A DNA stretch of 36,351 bases from CBINFS01 sp966250015 (GTDB taxonomy: Bacteria; Bacteroidota; Rhodothermia; Rhodothermales; DASSAV01), in contig CBINFS010000036.1 in assembly GCA_966250015.1 (NCBI GenBank), forward strand, positions 1 through 36,351, read 5' to 3'. The position numbers and the translations under genes are program-made. The first letter of the stretch is position 1, and each line of letters starts with the position of its first letter. Positions 1 to 8,989 of this stretch are shown piece by piece. The notes beneath the pieces are model-generated. The model did no database searches. It saw only the letters and a list, made by a program, of their open reading frames with translations, and was not told the DNA's origin.

Positions 1-310
1 TTTATCGCTATTGATTTCGGCCTCTCAATCGACCACCCCCGACCCCTCCTGTCCACGCGGGGAGCTTGATGGGACAGGTCAGCGATTAATCTCATTGCGA
101 ATAGCTCGCTTTTAGGTAGCCTCACAAATAGGTAGGGGCGTATCGTACGCTCACATGGATCCCGGCTCGGTGGCCGGTATGACGTTTTTTTGGTGTTCGG
201 TGACGTTAATCACCCCGCCTTCGATCTGCATCGATTCAAAAAATCATCCGCGCGAATCAGCGGCTATCGGTGGATTGATTATCAACGCAAACTACGGATA
301 GAAGCCCCTT
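1..310. other. Non-coding stretch downstream of the DUF4175 gene
   Basis: No credible coding region on either strand. A hairpin-capable inverted repeat, CCTGTCC at 48-54 with GGACAGG at 72-78, is visible but has no T-tract. Near 238-275, read on the minus strand, a weak stem (ATCC...GGAT) runs into a T-run and could end the leftward DUF4175 transcript; the stem is short and imperfect, so this is only a suggestion. Confidence 0.5.
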
Positions 311-3300
311 TTACGGTTGAGAATTTGACCCGGACTGTTCTTGCAGGAGGTCGAAGTAACGTTTGATCAGGTTTTCGTAGTCCGGCGCGTAGCCGTTTTC
401 GAGGGCGCGAAGGAGGTCTCGTCTGAGTTTTTCGACTTTTTCTTCGGGTGTAAGGGCGCCGGGGCTCGTTCGTTCGAAGTCAGAACCAGCACGGCCTTCG
501 CGGCGGTCTTCTTCTCCACGCTCGCGGAGGGAACGTTGGGCGTCGAGGAGGCGGGTGAGGATTTGCTGCTGCCTTTCGATGGTCTGTCTGTTTGCGCCGG
601 CATTTCGAAGCTCGCGGATGGTTTCCTCCATCTGCTCGGCGATTTTGTCGAGGTCCCCGAGCAGCTTACCCCGGGCTTCGGGGTTGCGGCTCAACTCCTT
701 TAGCTGGCGGCGGATTGCTTCCTGCTGCTCGGACATTTGCCGGAGCCGTTCTTCCACGTTGGTCGTCAGCCGGTCGCCCTGTATGTCGTTGAGCAGCTGC
801 TGGATCTGCTCGTTGAGCTTTTGCTGATCGCCTGCCATTTGCTGCATCTGCTCGATCATCTGCTGGAGCGACATGCCACCGCTCCCGCTGGCTCCATTCA
901 TCATCTGGTTCATCAGGTCCGACAGGAGCAGGGCGAGCTCGTTCAGGTGCATCATGGCGCCCTTCTGATGGCCGGCAGCCTGTCCGGCAATTCGTTCGGC
1001 CATGGCCTCGGTGGCCATCGACATGTCACGCAGCGCCTCACCGGTTTCCCGCTGCACACGGCTGCTCATCTGGGGGATGTCCCGTGCGAGCTTTTGCAGC
1101 GAATCGGAGACCGTCGTCAGTCCTTCGGACAGCTCGACCTGTCGCTGGGCGTGTTGGCGCATCTGGGGGTTGTCGGGTGAGAGGTTCTGAACCCGGGCTC
1201 GTAGACCTTCCTGCTGCTGAGAGAGGGTGAGGATGTTGTCGAGCGCGCGGCGCAGGCCGGCCATATTGACCTGCAAGCCGGCAGCCTGCATCTGTTGCTG
1301 CATGTTTTGAAGGCTCTGCTGCATCTGTTGGAGCATTTGCTCCATCTGCTGCTGACCCTGCTGTGCGTCCTGAAGCTGGTTCTGGCGAAGCTGCTCGCTG
1401 TTTTGCTGCATCCTCTCCGGAAGCCGCTGCCGCTGGGCTTCATTTTTCAGTTGCTCCAGCTGGTTTTTCGGGCTGCGCTGAATTTTTTCGGCCTGCTCGC
1501 GGAGCTCCTCGAGCTTTTGCATTAGCTGTCGCATTTCTTCAGCCGAGCGCTCCTGCTCACGTGCCAGGTCCTCATTGCGAGGGGTGGAATCGTTCTCGTC
1601 TGAACCATTCCGTTCTTGCTGTTCGCCGGTGGAGGGGTCGTTCTCCGACTCTGGCCGATTCTCCGGTGTCGCTTCCGGATTCTTGCCTTTCTCCAGCTCC
1701 TCCATGAGCTTGCCCGTTTCTTCGGCGAGGCGTTGTTGCTGTTTCGCGAGCTCTTCGGCTCGTTTGGCCGCCTCGTCGAGGCCCTGCTGCATCCTCAGCT
1801 TTTCGAAAAGTTCCAGGGTCCGCTCGAGACGCTTGCGGTACAGGTCTTCGTTGAACTCGAACTGGCCGAGCGATTCCTGAAGCTGATTCAGGTCGAGGTT
1901 CTGCATGGCTTCCTGGAGCTTACGCAGGGCTTCTTGAAGCTCCGGTGAGTTGATCTCGGCGGCCACGCGTTGCAGCTCGCGGTAGGCTTCGAGCGTCTCT
2001 TCGCTCACCATGTCGTGCTCCTGCATCGTCGCCGTGATTGACTCGATCTGCTCCGTGAGCTCTTCGACTCGCGATTCGATGGCGCTCTGCCTGCGCTGGA
2101 TCTGTTCGAGCTGGCGCTGGTCCTCCCAGTCTCCTTCCTGCTTGCGGCGAAGCTCGTCGCGAAGCTCCTGGAAGTCCTCCCTGACCTGTTGGCTCTCTTG
2201 AATCAGTTCTTCGATCAGGTTTTCGGCGTTTTCGTGCTCAGATGCAAGCTGTTCGTACTGCTCGCTCAGCGACGGTAGCCGCAGGGTGTGGACGGCGCTG
2301 CGGGCTGACTTGAAGCCGGAGAAGGAATCGTTGTCCCAGACCTCGAAGTAGTACTCGATGACGTCCCCGGGAACGGGGTCGAGGTCGGTGGTCTCGGTGA
2401 GCAGCCAGCTATAAAGAACCTCCTGGTCGAGATTGCGCGGGTCTGCGATGGGGATCGTGATCGATTCGAAGGAGTCCATCGGTTGCTCGAACCGGCTCTC
2501 CGAAAGGCGATAGTGGAGCTGGAGGCGCGAAAAGCCGAAGTCGTCGGTGATTCGGGTGCGGGTCCCGATGAACATCCTTTCATCGAGCATCGAGGAGGCG
2601 TCGGGCTCGACGAGCACGATCGAAGGCGGGGCGTCGGCCAGCAGGGTGAGGTTGTAGGTGATGGGATCCTCATTCTGCACGTTCCTGGAATCCTTGAGGA
2701 TCACCTGGTAGGTACCGGGTCGCCTGAGCGTAAACGATCCGGTGGCTGTGGCGCCGCTGATCGAGAGGGGTTCGGTGGCGCCGTCGTCGAACGCGAGGTA
2801 GGCTTCCTCGACGTCGCGGCCTCCCACGCCTACCTCGACGTGGACGCGGGTACCGGGATGCGCCGATACGTTCCCAATGTTCGGCTCGAGCCGCCGGGAC
2901 GGGAAGGCCGTGTAGTCGGGGTAATCAAGCGTCACTTGAAGGCTGCGAACGAGAGGGCGCTCGGACACTTTTGCTTCGTACCAGGGAGTCTCTACGTTAC
3001 CAGCCTCGGCACGATAGCGCAGGGAGCGGCGGATGTTGACGAGGGTATGTGTAAAGACGCCCGTCGAATCCCGCACCAACTCGATCTGATCGACCTTCTC
3101 TTCATCCAGGTGGTTGGTCGAGAGCACGATCTTTTCGGGTTCCTGCTCGCCACGGGTCCTGATTTTGATCTCCACCGATTCGCCGCGGACGACCTCGGTG
3201 GAACCGGGGCTGACGATCAGCTCAAACGGCGCGGGGCGGTTGAAATATTCACCGGGAGAGAAAACGCGAGCGGAAGCGCCCAGAAACGTCGATGGCGCCG

Positions 3301-3829
3301 AAACCAAAAAAACGACAAGGCCGAGGACTGGCAAGAGTGCAATTTTTCCGATCTGCCGCGCCCGGCCGAAGTTTTCCACCTGTTCGAACGGTACGTCACG
3401 GATCTGCGTGCCAAGCATCCGGACGGCCTCGTCGACGAGGGCATCGGGGGCGTCGCTGTGCTTGCCATCGGCGAGGTCGAGCAGGTTCACGAGCCTGTCG
3501 GCCACCACGGGGTTGGTTTCGCCGATCTTCGATGCGACGCTTTCTTCGTCCAGGCCGGGAAGGAGGCCGAAGTGGCGCAGAAGAGGAACGACTACGAAAT
3601 ACCCGAGCAACCCCAACGTCACAACAACCAGAAGCCAGAACAGGATCGATCTAGGACCGGGAGCGAGCCAGAAGCCCGCTTCTATTCCTACGACAATCAA
3701 CAGGATGGTAAGCGATATGCCGACCGTCAACAGGATCCCGGCAGAGAGATTCGCCAGGGTGATTCGCTTCATGGCGTCATGAAGACGATTCCTGATGAAC
3801 TGCACCAGTTTCAGGCTCTGCTCACTCAT
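311..3829 (-). CDS. DUF4175-family large membrane coiled-coil protein
   Basis: A 1172-residue protein. The N-terminus carries two adjacent hydrophobic segments (about residues 28-56 and 60-84) and a third at about 162-182. An extracytoplasmic-looking beta-rich region follows (about 190-520). The second half is extremely rich in Gln, Glu, Leu, Arg and Met (about 530-1130), with long heptad-like coiled coils. This arrangement matches proteins annotated as DUF4175, whose biochemical role is not established. A cell-envelope scaffold or mechanical role is inference from the coiled coil and membrane anchor only. The ATG start leads directly into MSEQSLKL before the first TM segment. It is transcribed divergently from glgC with about 285 bp between. 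Long open frames on the opposite strand are by-products of its codon usage. Confidence 0.8.
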   Translation of the reverse strand: MSEQSLKLVQFIRNRLHDAMKRITLANLSAGILLTVGISLTILLIVVGIEAGFWLAPGPRSILFWLLVVVTLGLLGYFVVVPLLRHFGLLPGLDEESVASKIGETNPVVADRLVNLLDLADGKHSDAPDALVDEAVRMLGTQIRDVPFEQVENFGRARQIGKIALLPVLGLVVFLVSAPSTFLGASARVFSPGEYFNRPAPFELIVSPGSTEVVRGESVEIKIRTRGEQEPEKIVLSTNHLDEEKVDQIELVRDSTGVFTHTLVNIRRSLRYRAEAGNVETPWYEAKVSERPLVRSLQVTLDYPDYTAFPSRRLEPNIGNVSAHPGTRVHVEVGVGGRDVEEAYLAFDDGATEPLSISGATATGSFTLRRPGTYQVILKDSRNVQNEDPITYNLTLLADAPPSIVLVEPDASSMLDERMFIGTRTRITDDFGFSRLQLHYRLSESRFEQPMDSFESITIPIADPRNLDQEVLYSWLLTETTDLDPVPGDVIEYYFEVWDNDSFSGFKSARSAVHTLRLPSLSEQYEQLASEHENAENLIEELIQESQQVREDFQELRDELRRKQEGDWEDQRQLEQIQRRQSAIESRVEELTEQIESITATMQEHDMVSEETLEAYRELQRVAAEINSPELQEALRKLQEAMQNLDLNQLQESLGQFEFNEDLYRKRLERTLELFEKLRMQQGLDEAAKRAEELAKQQQRLAEETGKLMEELEKGKNPEATPENRPESENDPSTGEQQERNGSDENDSTPRNEDLAREQERSAEEMRQLMQKLEELREQAEKIQRSPKNQLEQLKNEAQRQRLPERMQQNSEQLRQNQLQDAQQGQQQMEQMLQQMQQSLQNMQQQMQAAGLQVNMAGLRRALDNILTLSQQQEGLRARVQNLSPDNPQMRQHAQRQVELSEGLTTVSDSLQKLARDIPQMSSRVQRETGEALRDMSMATEAMAERIAGQAAGHQKGAMMHLNELALLLSDLMNQMMNGASGSGGMSLQQMIEQMQQMAGDQQKLNEQIQQLLNDIQGDRLTTNVEERLRQMSEQQEAIRRQLKELSRNPEARGKLLGDLDKIAEQMEETIRELRNAGANRQTIERQQQILTRLLDAQRSLRERGEEDRREGRAGSDFERTSPGALTPEEKVEKLRRDLLRALENGYAPDYENLIKRYFDLLQEQSGSNSQP

Positions 3830-4114
3830 AAAGGCTTCGGGTCCAACAACGAGCTGTAAATCCGTTGTTTGCGTTTACCAACCGACCGATGCGGAGTTTC
3901 AAACGCGGAATCAGTGGTCGGTGAGGAAACGAGAAAAAGCGTAAACCGATGCCCTAACGAGACAAGTCTGCCAGAGGCAAAAACATTCAGAAAGGATTTA
4001 TCGGGGCGGTCTCAACCGGGTGGAATGTTGAAACGAAGGAAATGACAGAATGGAAATGGAATCACCGACGTTTTAGCGAGTATATTCAGACGTTGCTGAC
4101 GGAACATCCAAAAG

Positions 4115-5389
4115 ATGCCAATGGACGATCTTCTTGCCGTTATTCTCGGAGGCGGAGCCGGCAGCCGGCTTCATCCGCTCACACTTCGTCGAGCAAAACC
4201 AGCCGTCCCCCTGGCTGGTAAGTACCGGTTGATCGACATTCCCGTATCGAACTGCATCAATTCGGGCATCAACCGGATATTCGTGTTGACCCAGTTCAAC
4301 TCGGCCAGTCTCAACCGGCATGTGGTGAGGACCTACCAGTTCGACCGGTTCAGGCGTGGCTTCGTGACGATACTGGCCGCCGAGCAGACTCCCACGTCGA
4401 AGCAATGGTTTCAGGGTACGGCGGACGCCGTGCGTCAGAGCATGCCGCACCTGAACGTCTATCGGCACACGCACGTCCTCATCCTGTCCGGCGACCAGCT
4501 GTACTTGATGGATTACCGTCGCCTTTTCGAGCACCATCAGGCGCACAATGCCGACATCACGATCGCGACGGTGCCGGTCCGGGCAGAAGAAGCCCCTGCG
4601 TTCGGTATTCTCAAAACCGATGCAAACAACGTCATCACTGAGTTCCACGAGAAGCCGAAGCTGGACGAGCTCGAGGGTAAGGACAGTCCCGTGAGCGACG
4701 ATCTCAAACGTGCCGGCAGGATCTACCTGGCGTCGATGGGGATCTACATTTTCAATGCAAACGTACTGCGCGAAACGCTGGACCTGAACCCGGAATACCA
4801 CGACTTCGGGCACCAGGCCATACCGGATGCCATCAGCAAGTACCGCGTGGTAAGCTATCCTTTCACCGGGTACTGGAGTGACATTGGGACGATCAGGTCG
4901 TTTTTCGACGCCCACATGGATCTCCTGAGGCCGGGACCGGAGTTCGACATGTACAGCACGGAAATGCCGATCCACACGAACGCCCGTATGTTGCCTCCGG
5001 CCAAAGTGGAAAGCTCCTACATTCAGAACTCCCTCATCTCGGAGGCGTGCATCATCATAAACAGCCACATTTCCAATTCCGTGATCGGGATTCGATCCTA
5101 CATCGGGTACAACACCACGATCAAAAACACGATCATGATGGGATCGGATTACTTCCCGTGGCACGATCCAGCCCTGCGTGATCCGGTCGAAGGGCCGCAG
5201 AAGCCGGGGGTGGCGGAAGAATCGTACGTCGAACGGGCGATCATCGACCGCAACGTGAGTATCGGGAAACGGTGTGTCATCAAAAACCGCGAAAACATCC
5301 AGGAAGGGGAGCGTGACAATTTTTACATCCGGGACGGCATCGTGGTGATCCCGAAGAACGCCGTCATACCGGACAATACGATCATTTAA
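4115..5389 (+). CDS. glgC: Glucose-1-phosphate adenylyltransferase (ADP-glucose pyrophosphorylase)
   Basis: Makes ADP-glucose and PPi from glucose-1-phosphate and ATP, the committed step of bacterial glycogen synthesis in the cytoplasm. The 424-residue protein has the nucleotidyltransferase signature LGGGAGSRLHPLT (residues 11-23), the RAKPAVPLAGKYRLID block (about 26-41), WFQGTADAVRQ (about 98-108), the sugar-phosphate-binding FHEKP and a GYWSDIGT segment. A C-terminal left-handed beta-helix (about 300-424) ends in a GIVVIPKNAVIPDNTII-like tail. The pattern of these blocks resembles the cyanobacterial/plant enzyme more than the enterobacterial one. The start could be the first ATG or the one two codons later. 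No other glycogen gene is nearby; a small unknown gene begins 12 nt after the stop. Confidence 0.95.
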   Translation: MPMDDLLAVILGGGAGSRLHPLTLRRAKPAVPLAGKYRLIDIPVSNCINSGINRIFVLTQFNSASLNRHVVRTYQFDRFRRGFVTILAAEQTPTSKQWFQGTADAVRQSMPHLNVYRHTHVLILSGDQLYLMDYRRLFEHHQAHNADITIATVPVRAEEAPAFGILKTDANNVITEFHEKPKLDELEGKDSPVSDDLKRAGRIYLASMGIYIFNANVLRETLDLNPEYHDFGHQAIPDAISKYRVVSYPFTGYWSDIGTIRSFFDAHMDLLRPGPEFDMYSTEMPIHTNARMLPPAKVESSYIQNSLISEACIIINSHISNSVIGIRSYIGYNTTIKNTIMMGSDYFPWHDPALRDPVEGPQKPGVAEESYVERAIIDRNVSIGKRCVIKNRENIQEGERDNFYIRDGIVVIPKNAVIPDNTII

Positions 5390-5401
5390 ACGGAAACTAC
5401 G

Positions 5402-5629
5402 ATGTTACTCGTACAGGCAGGGACGTATACGATCAACGTAGACAACGTTTCGGTTTTTATCGACGAAGGGGACGAGATCGTCGTCGTATTCAACACACCC
5501 TACAACCCGACGGCAACAGAGCCGAGCTATTCGATACGGATCGAGGGTGAAGCATGCGAGCTTCTCCGATCGTGGCTGAAAAACAACGCTGAAGGTATCC
5601 GGCAGGAGCCGCCCGGATTTTTGCGTTAA
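5402..5629 (+). CDS. Small hypothetical protein downstream of glgC
   Basis: A 75-residue protein starting with ATG 12 nt after the glgC stop, so probably cotranscribed. No signal peptide or TM segment. The sequence alternates hydrophobic and polar residues (TYTINVDNVSVFID, EIVVVFNTPYN), suggesting a few beta strands followed by a C-terminal helix. I do not recognise a family. Its short distance to glgC and conserved-looking composition argue that it is real, but nothing links it to glycogen metabolism beyond position. Confidence 0.6.
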   Translation: MLLVQAGTYTINVDNVSVFIDEGDEIVVVFNTPYNPTATEPSYSIRIEGEACELLRSWLKNNAEGIRQEPPGFLR

Positions 5630-5656
5630 CAAAGATTCATTGTTGACTGACTCGAT

Positions 5657-6238
5657 ATGATTAAGAAAGGACGTCTTGCTTTTCATTTCCTGTTCTTGCT
5701 GATCGTCGTTTTTCTGGCCGCAGGGTGCCGTACGTACGGTGGTGGAGGAGCCGAGGCGCTGATGCTGGAGCAGATCGAGCTTGCGAATGACCGGTTCGAG
5801 GAGGACTTCAACCGGGCGCGAAACATCCTCCTGTCAACGTCGCTGGATACCACGCGGGCACAGGCGACGCATGACGGGTTGATGGGAGAATACCAGAAGC
5901 TCCTGGAAGCCCACGCGCAGGTGCTCGAGAACCATCGCAAAATACGAGCGGACCTGGAGGGCTCCGGAAATCACCGCCAGGTAAAGCGGGCGCTGGGCGC
6001 CATCCTTGCCGAGCAGCAGGACATCCGCCACCGGTACATCGAGCTGCAAAGGGCGTCCACGGCGGCATCGGGAGCCATCGAGCTTTCGGAAGCGCGCTAC
6101 GTGGTCGAGCCGCCGTACTACCTCCGGCCTGAACGCCTGGAGCGAACCCAGCTCAGGGAGAGCGTCAGCGCAACCGATACGACTCACGTTCAAGGCACGC
6201 AAGGTGAGCCCGAAGCCGGCGTACAGGACAGCCTGTAA
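5657..6238 (+). CDS. Putative lipoprotein, helical, unknown function
   Basis: A 193-residue protein with a typical lipoprotein signal: basic N-terminus (MIKKGR), hydrophobic core (about residues 8-20) and a lipobox LAAGC with Cys at 24, followed by a Gly-rich linker. The rest (about 35-145) is strongly helical and charged, rich in Glu, Gln, Arg and Leu, with repeated heptad-like spacing that would suit a periplasmic or outer-membrane-attached coiled coil. No enzyme motif is visible. It lies 27 nt after the small hypothetical gene and may belong to the glgC transcript. The lipid anchor is well supported; the function is unknown. Confidence 0.75.
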   Translation: MIKKGRLAFHFLFLLIVVFLAAGCRTYGGGGAEALMLEQIELANDRFEEDFNRARNILLSTSLDTTRAQATHDGLMGEYQKLLEAHAQVLENHRKIRADLEGSGNHRQVKRALGAILAEQQDIRHRYIELQRASTAASGAIELSEARYVVEPPYYLRPERLERTQLRESVSATDTTHVQGTQGEPEAGVQDSL

Positions 6239-6364
6239 GGCGTTGCCGACTTTACCTGTCAGGGGCGAACGTTATCACGCTTTATTAACGATTGGTACGT
6301 TTTTTAAGCCTCTCTAAGTTCTTATTATCTCGCGGCAGTAGAGAGACATCCCTTCCTCACCGTT

Positions 6365-6389
6365 TTACCAGGGACGGTCGTTCTGGTAA
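6365..6389. repeat. Perfect 7-bp dyad upstream of an orphan gene
   Basis: TTACCAG at 6365-6371 and CTGGTAA at 6383-6389 form a perfect inverted repeat with an 11-nt centre, 20 bp before the next start codon. It could be an operator or a leader hairpin; no T-run follows, so it is not a terminator. Confidence 0.4.
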
Positions 6390-6409
6390 GTGATCCTCAA
6401 GGTGCGCAA

Positions 6410-6904
6410 ATGAGTGGAGTGCGAGACTTCAGCACAGCGTATCCGGATATTCTTCTGCTCGTAGTCAATCGAAGTGATGGAGTCGAGCGGGTTGTGGATT
6501 CGGTGTCCGACATTTTGAAAGGCTGTGGTTTCCGGATACACGTCCAATCGGTCGACGAAAAGACATCGATCAGATTGTTGGATTATTACCAGCTCATTCT
6601 TTGTGGTGACGCTTCCGGAGGGTCGGCGTTCGACCGGCTCGTTCAATCGCTTCAGGTAGAAGGACCGGATCTTTCGCACCTGGCTTTTGGTGTGCTCGAT
6701 GCGGGTGGTGGGCAGGAGAGACGCCGATGGGGTCCAGTCGTAGACGCACTCGAAGCGCTTGGCGCCGTCGAGGTCGTCGAGTTGCATCGTAACAAGTCCA
6801 AGAGAGGTCACGACGGGTTATCCGCATCACAATACTGGGCGCTCGACTGCGTTGCGGCGTTTTCGGAGGCCTTTGCTCCCGTGGATTCGGATACGTTCGA
6901 GTGA
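6410..6904 (+). CDS. Hypothetical alpha/beta protein, possibly flavodoxin-like
   Basis: A 164-residue soluble protein. The first strand YPDILLLVVNRSDGVERVVDSV followed by a helix and a second strand (about residues 36-42), and later LILCGDASGG, give an alternating beta/alpha pattern reminiscent of a flavodoxin-like fold (strand, Thr/Ser loop, helix). The usual phosphate-binding T/S-x-T-G-x-T loop is not present, so FMN binding is doubtful. A plausible ribosome site (AAGGTG) precedes the ATG. It stands alone: 171 bp after the lipoprotein gene, and its stop is 17 bp from the stop of the convergent sugar kinase. Function unknown. Confidence 0.6.
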   Translation: MSGVRDFSTAYPDILLLVVNRSDGVERVVDSVSDILKGCGFRIHVQSVDEKTSIRLLDYYQLILCGDASGGSAFDRLVQSLQVEGPDLSHLAFGVLDAGGGQERRRWGPVVDALEALGAVEVVELHRNKSKRGHDGLSASQYWALDCVAAFSEAFAPVDSDTFE

Positions 6905-6921
6905 GGCAGCCCTTCCGGGCG

Positions 6922-8112
6922 CTAATTCTTTTGGTTGCCCGGGCCGTACCAGACCCCATTTTTGTCGTCCATTACCCATCCCTCGAGCGGGATTGACGCG
7001 TCGCATTTCAGCCAGCCTGAATCGATTCGTCTCCACACCTCTTTCCACGATGGCACGCCGCTGGTGGCGTCTGCCTGTTCAACGCTGCATGCGCCGGTGG
7101 CCACCGCTCCCGTGACGGCCTGAACGGGAGAAAGGTGGTGGACGAAACTCGCGAGTAGTCCTGCAATCGTACAGTCGCCCGAGCCGGTAGTCCCTTTTAC
7201 CGTCACCTTCATGCAGGGGCTCAGGATTTCACAAGCAGCCCAACTGCCGGCGTCAGCAGCGCCTACCAGTGGTTGCAAACGGGCGGGATCCGGACTCGTG
7301 CGTAGATACAGGCCGGCAGAGCCGATCTTGATCGCAACGACGGCTGCCCCGAGACCGATCAGTCGTTCACCGAGCCGGGAGAGGATCACCCCGTCGATTC
7401 CCTCCGTAAACGGGTCGGCGCCGCCACGTTTCGATAGCGCGTCGTAGAGGGGGCGGTCGATCATGTAGAGAATCTCGTCGATGCTCGGGGCGAAGAGGTC
7501 GACTGCGGGAAGCACCCGTTCGAGGAACGCGAGCCAGTCCAACCGGCCTGCTTCCGAGTCCGGATCTGGCCGGGCCATGTCGAGCGATACGGAAATGCCC
7601 TTTGCGCGAAGCTGATTGAACAGGTCGCTAAGGGCACTACCTCCGTCGGAGAAGACGGACTTCATCAGAGGCGGATACCCGAAGTGCAGGATACGAGCCC
7701 CCTCTACGTCCGTGAGCGGGATCTCCGAGGGGTGGAAGGTGTCGTTTGCGCCGGGGCAATGGAAAAAGATGCGGTCGACGTTGGGCGGGTTTACGACGAT
7801 CGTATACGAGGTCGGTCCGTCGTTCGTCACGATCATACCGGAGGCCAGGTCGGGACTGAGGGCGGACAGGATGCCAGTGATTGCCCGTCCAAACAAATCG
7901 TCGCCAATTTTCCCTATCAGCTTTGTCGGAATGCCCAACCGATGGAGTGCGAGACCGGTGTTGGATACGGCGCCGCCGGTCGAAAGGAGAGGGGGACCAA
8001 CCTGAATCAGCTTCCCGGGTACGATGATCTCGTCGAGGTTTCCGGCGCCCTGTCCGACGGTGGGTATCACGTCCAGACAGATGTGGCCTGCTACAATGAC
8101 CTGTGGATTCAT
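6922..8112 (-). CDS. PfkB/ribokinase-family carbohydrate kinase
   Basis: Transfers the ATP gamma-phosphate to a sugar or sugar phosphate; the substrate cannot be read from sequence. The 396-residue protein begins with the family strand VIVAGHICLDVIP (residues 5-17). It has the first PfkB signature region TGGAVSNTGLALHRLG (45-60) and the C-terminal anion-hole motif GTTGSGDCTIAG, with the likely catalytic Asp at about 313. It is longer than the usual 300-320 residues, with an extended middle segment (about 180-250) and a C-terminal extension. It starts 43 nt downstream of the aldolase stop on the same strand, so the pair may phosphorylate and then cleave, or cleave and then phosphorylate, the same metabolite. 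Reminiscent of LacC/LacD-type pairs by context only. Confidence 0.88.
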   Translation of the reverse strand: MNPQVIVAGHICLDVIPTVGQGAGNLDEIIVPGKLIQVGPPLLSTGGAVSNTGLALHRLGIPTKLIGKIGDDLFGRAITGILSALSPDLASGMIVTNDGPTSYTIVVNPPNVDRIFFHCPGANDTFHPSEIPLTDVEGARILHFGYPPLMKSVFSDGGSALSDLFNQLRAKGISVSLDMARPDPDSEAGRLDWLAFLERVLPAVDLFAPSIDEILYMIDRPLYDALSKRGGADPFTEGIDGVILSRLGERLIGLGAAVVAIKIGSAGLYLRTSPDPARLQPLVGAADAGSWAACEILSPCMKVTVKGTTGSGDCTIAGLLASFVHHLSPVQAVTGAVATGACSVEQADATSGVPSWKEVWRRIDSGWLKCDASIPLEGWVMDDKNGVWYGPGNQKN

Positions 8113-8155
8113 GCGACTCTACTGGTCCGATTGGGTTTTACTGATGGACCGCAAT

Positions 8156-8989
8156 CTATAACCGAACCTGGCCGATGGCAATTTCAGGCCGTTTGCCGCC
8201 GTGCAGGATCTCTTTCAAGGCGAGCGTCATCTTGTCCGGTATGGGATGCTGGATGATGTTTCGACCATACGTGATCCCGGCGATGCCCTGTTTCATCAAC
8301 ACGTACGTGCGTTCGAGTAGCTCCTCCTCAGAACGTCTGCCGCCGCCTCTGACGAGGACGGGTACGCCCGAGGACAGCTTCACTATGTGGCGGTAGTCTT
8401 CGAGCTTCTCAGTCGGGTCGGCTTTGATGATGTCTGCACCCATTTCGACCGCCTGGCGGACGAGCGGTGCTATCACTTCGAACCGGTTTTCGACCAGCAG
8501 CACGCCTTCATCGGGATCGGGGCGATAGGCTACCGATTCAACCATCAGCGGCATTCCGAACCGATCGCACAGCGGCTTTAGGGTTGTGATGTTCTCGATG
8601 CACTGCTGGTACAGCTCGGTATATCCGGGGATGGAAATCAGCGTAACCACCACACATGCGGCATCGAGCCGGACGGCCTCATCGACGGAACCCTCATCCA
8701 GCCGGCAGAAAGGTTGATACCCGGGGCGGAAGTCGTACACGTTCGATATGTCGGTGCGGAGTACGAGCGCAGGCTTATGTCGGCAGGCGCGATTCTGAAT
8801 CAGGCCGGCCATGCCGGGTGTGAGCTGAACGGCATCTGGCTTGGCATTCAGAATTAAGTCGACGACATGCTTAAGGTCTTCGATGCCTTTCAAAAACGAC
8901 GGCTCGTTGAAGATGCCGTGGTCAATGGCTACAGTCAGGCACTTTCCGTCTTCGCCAAAGAGCCTGTTCATCCGTGCTCGGTTCGACAT
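8156..8989 (-). CDS. Class I aldolase of the DeoC/FbaB/LacD superfamily
   Basis: A 277-residue TIM-barrel aldolase expected to form a Schiff base between Lys and a keto-sugar phosphate. Visible hallmarks are the AIDHG motif (residues 21-25), a strand ending in the predicted Schiff-base lysine in ADIIKADP (Lys189), and the phosphate-binding glycines VRGGGRRSEEE (213-223) followed by GITYGRNIIQ (238-247). These resemble archaeal-type class I fructose-bisphosphate aldolase (FbaB/DhnA) and LsrF. Fructose-1,6-bisphosphate, a deoxy-sugar phosphate or an AI-2-like phosphate are all possible substrates. It is the first gene of a two-gene leftward operon with the PfkB kinase. A palindromic CTTAAA-AC-TTTAAG (9051-9064) lies about 60 bp upstream of its start. 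Confidence 0.88.
   Translation of the reverse strand: MSNRARMNRLFGEDGKCLTVAIDHGIFNEPSFLKGIEDLKHVVDLILNAKPDAVQLTPGMAGLIQNRACRHKPALVLRTDISNVYDFRPGYQPFCRLDEGSVDEAVRLDAACVVVTLISIPGYTELYQQCIENITTLKPLCDRFGMPLMVESVAYRPDPDEGVLLVENRFEVIAPLVRQAVEMGADIIKADPTEKLEDYRHIVKLSSGVPVLVRGGGRRSEEELLERTYVLMKQGIAGITYGRNIIQHPIPDKMTLALKEILHGGKRPEIAIGQVRL

Noticed and set aside
2483..3859. Long open frame (458 codons) on the plus strand opposite the DUF4175 gene
   Set aside because: Lies entirely antisense to a well-supported gene, shows no domain or start context, and is explained by that gene's codon bias.
4073..5164. 363-codon frame antisense to glgC
   Set aside because: Mirror of glgC; composition rich in Arg, His and Val without recognisable motifs.
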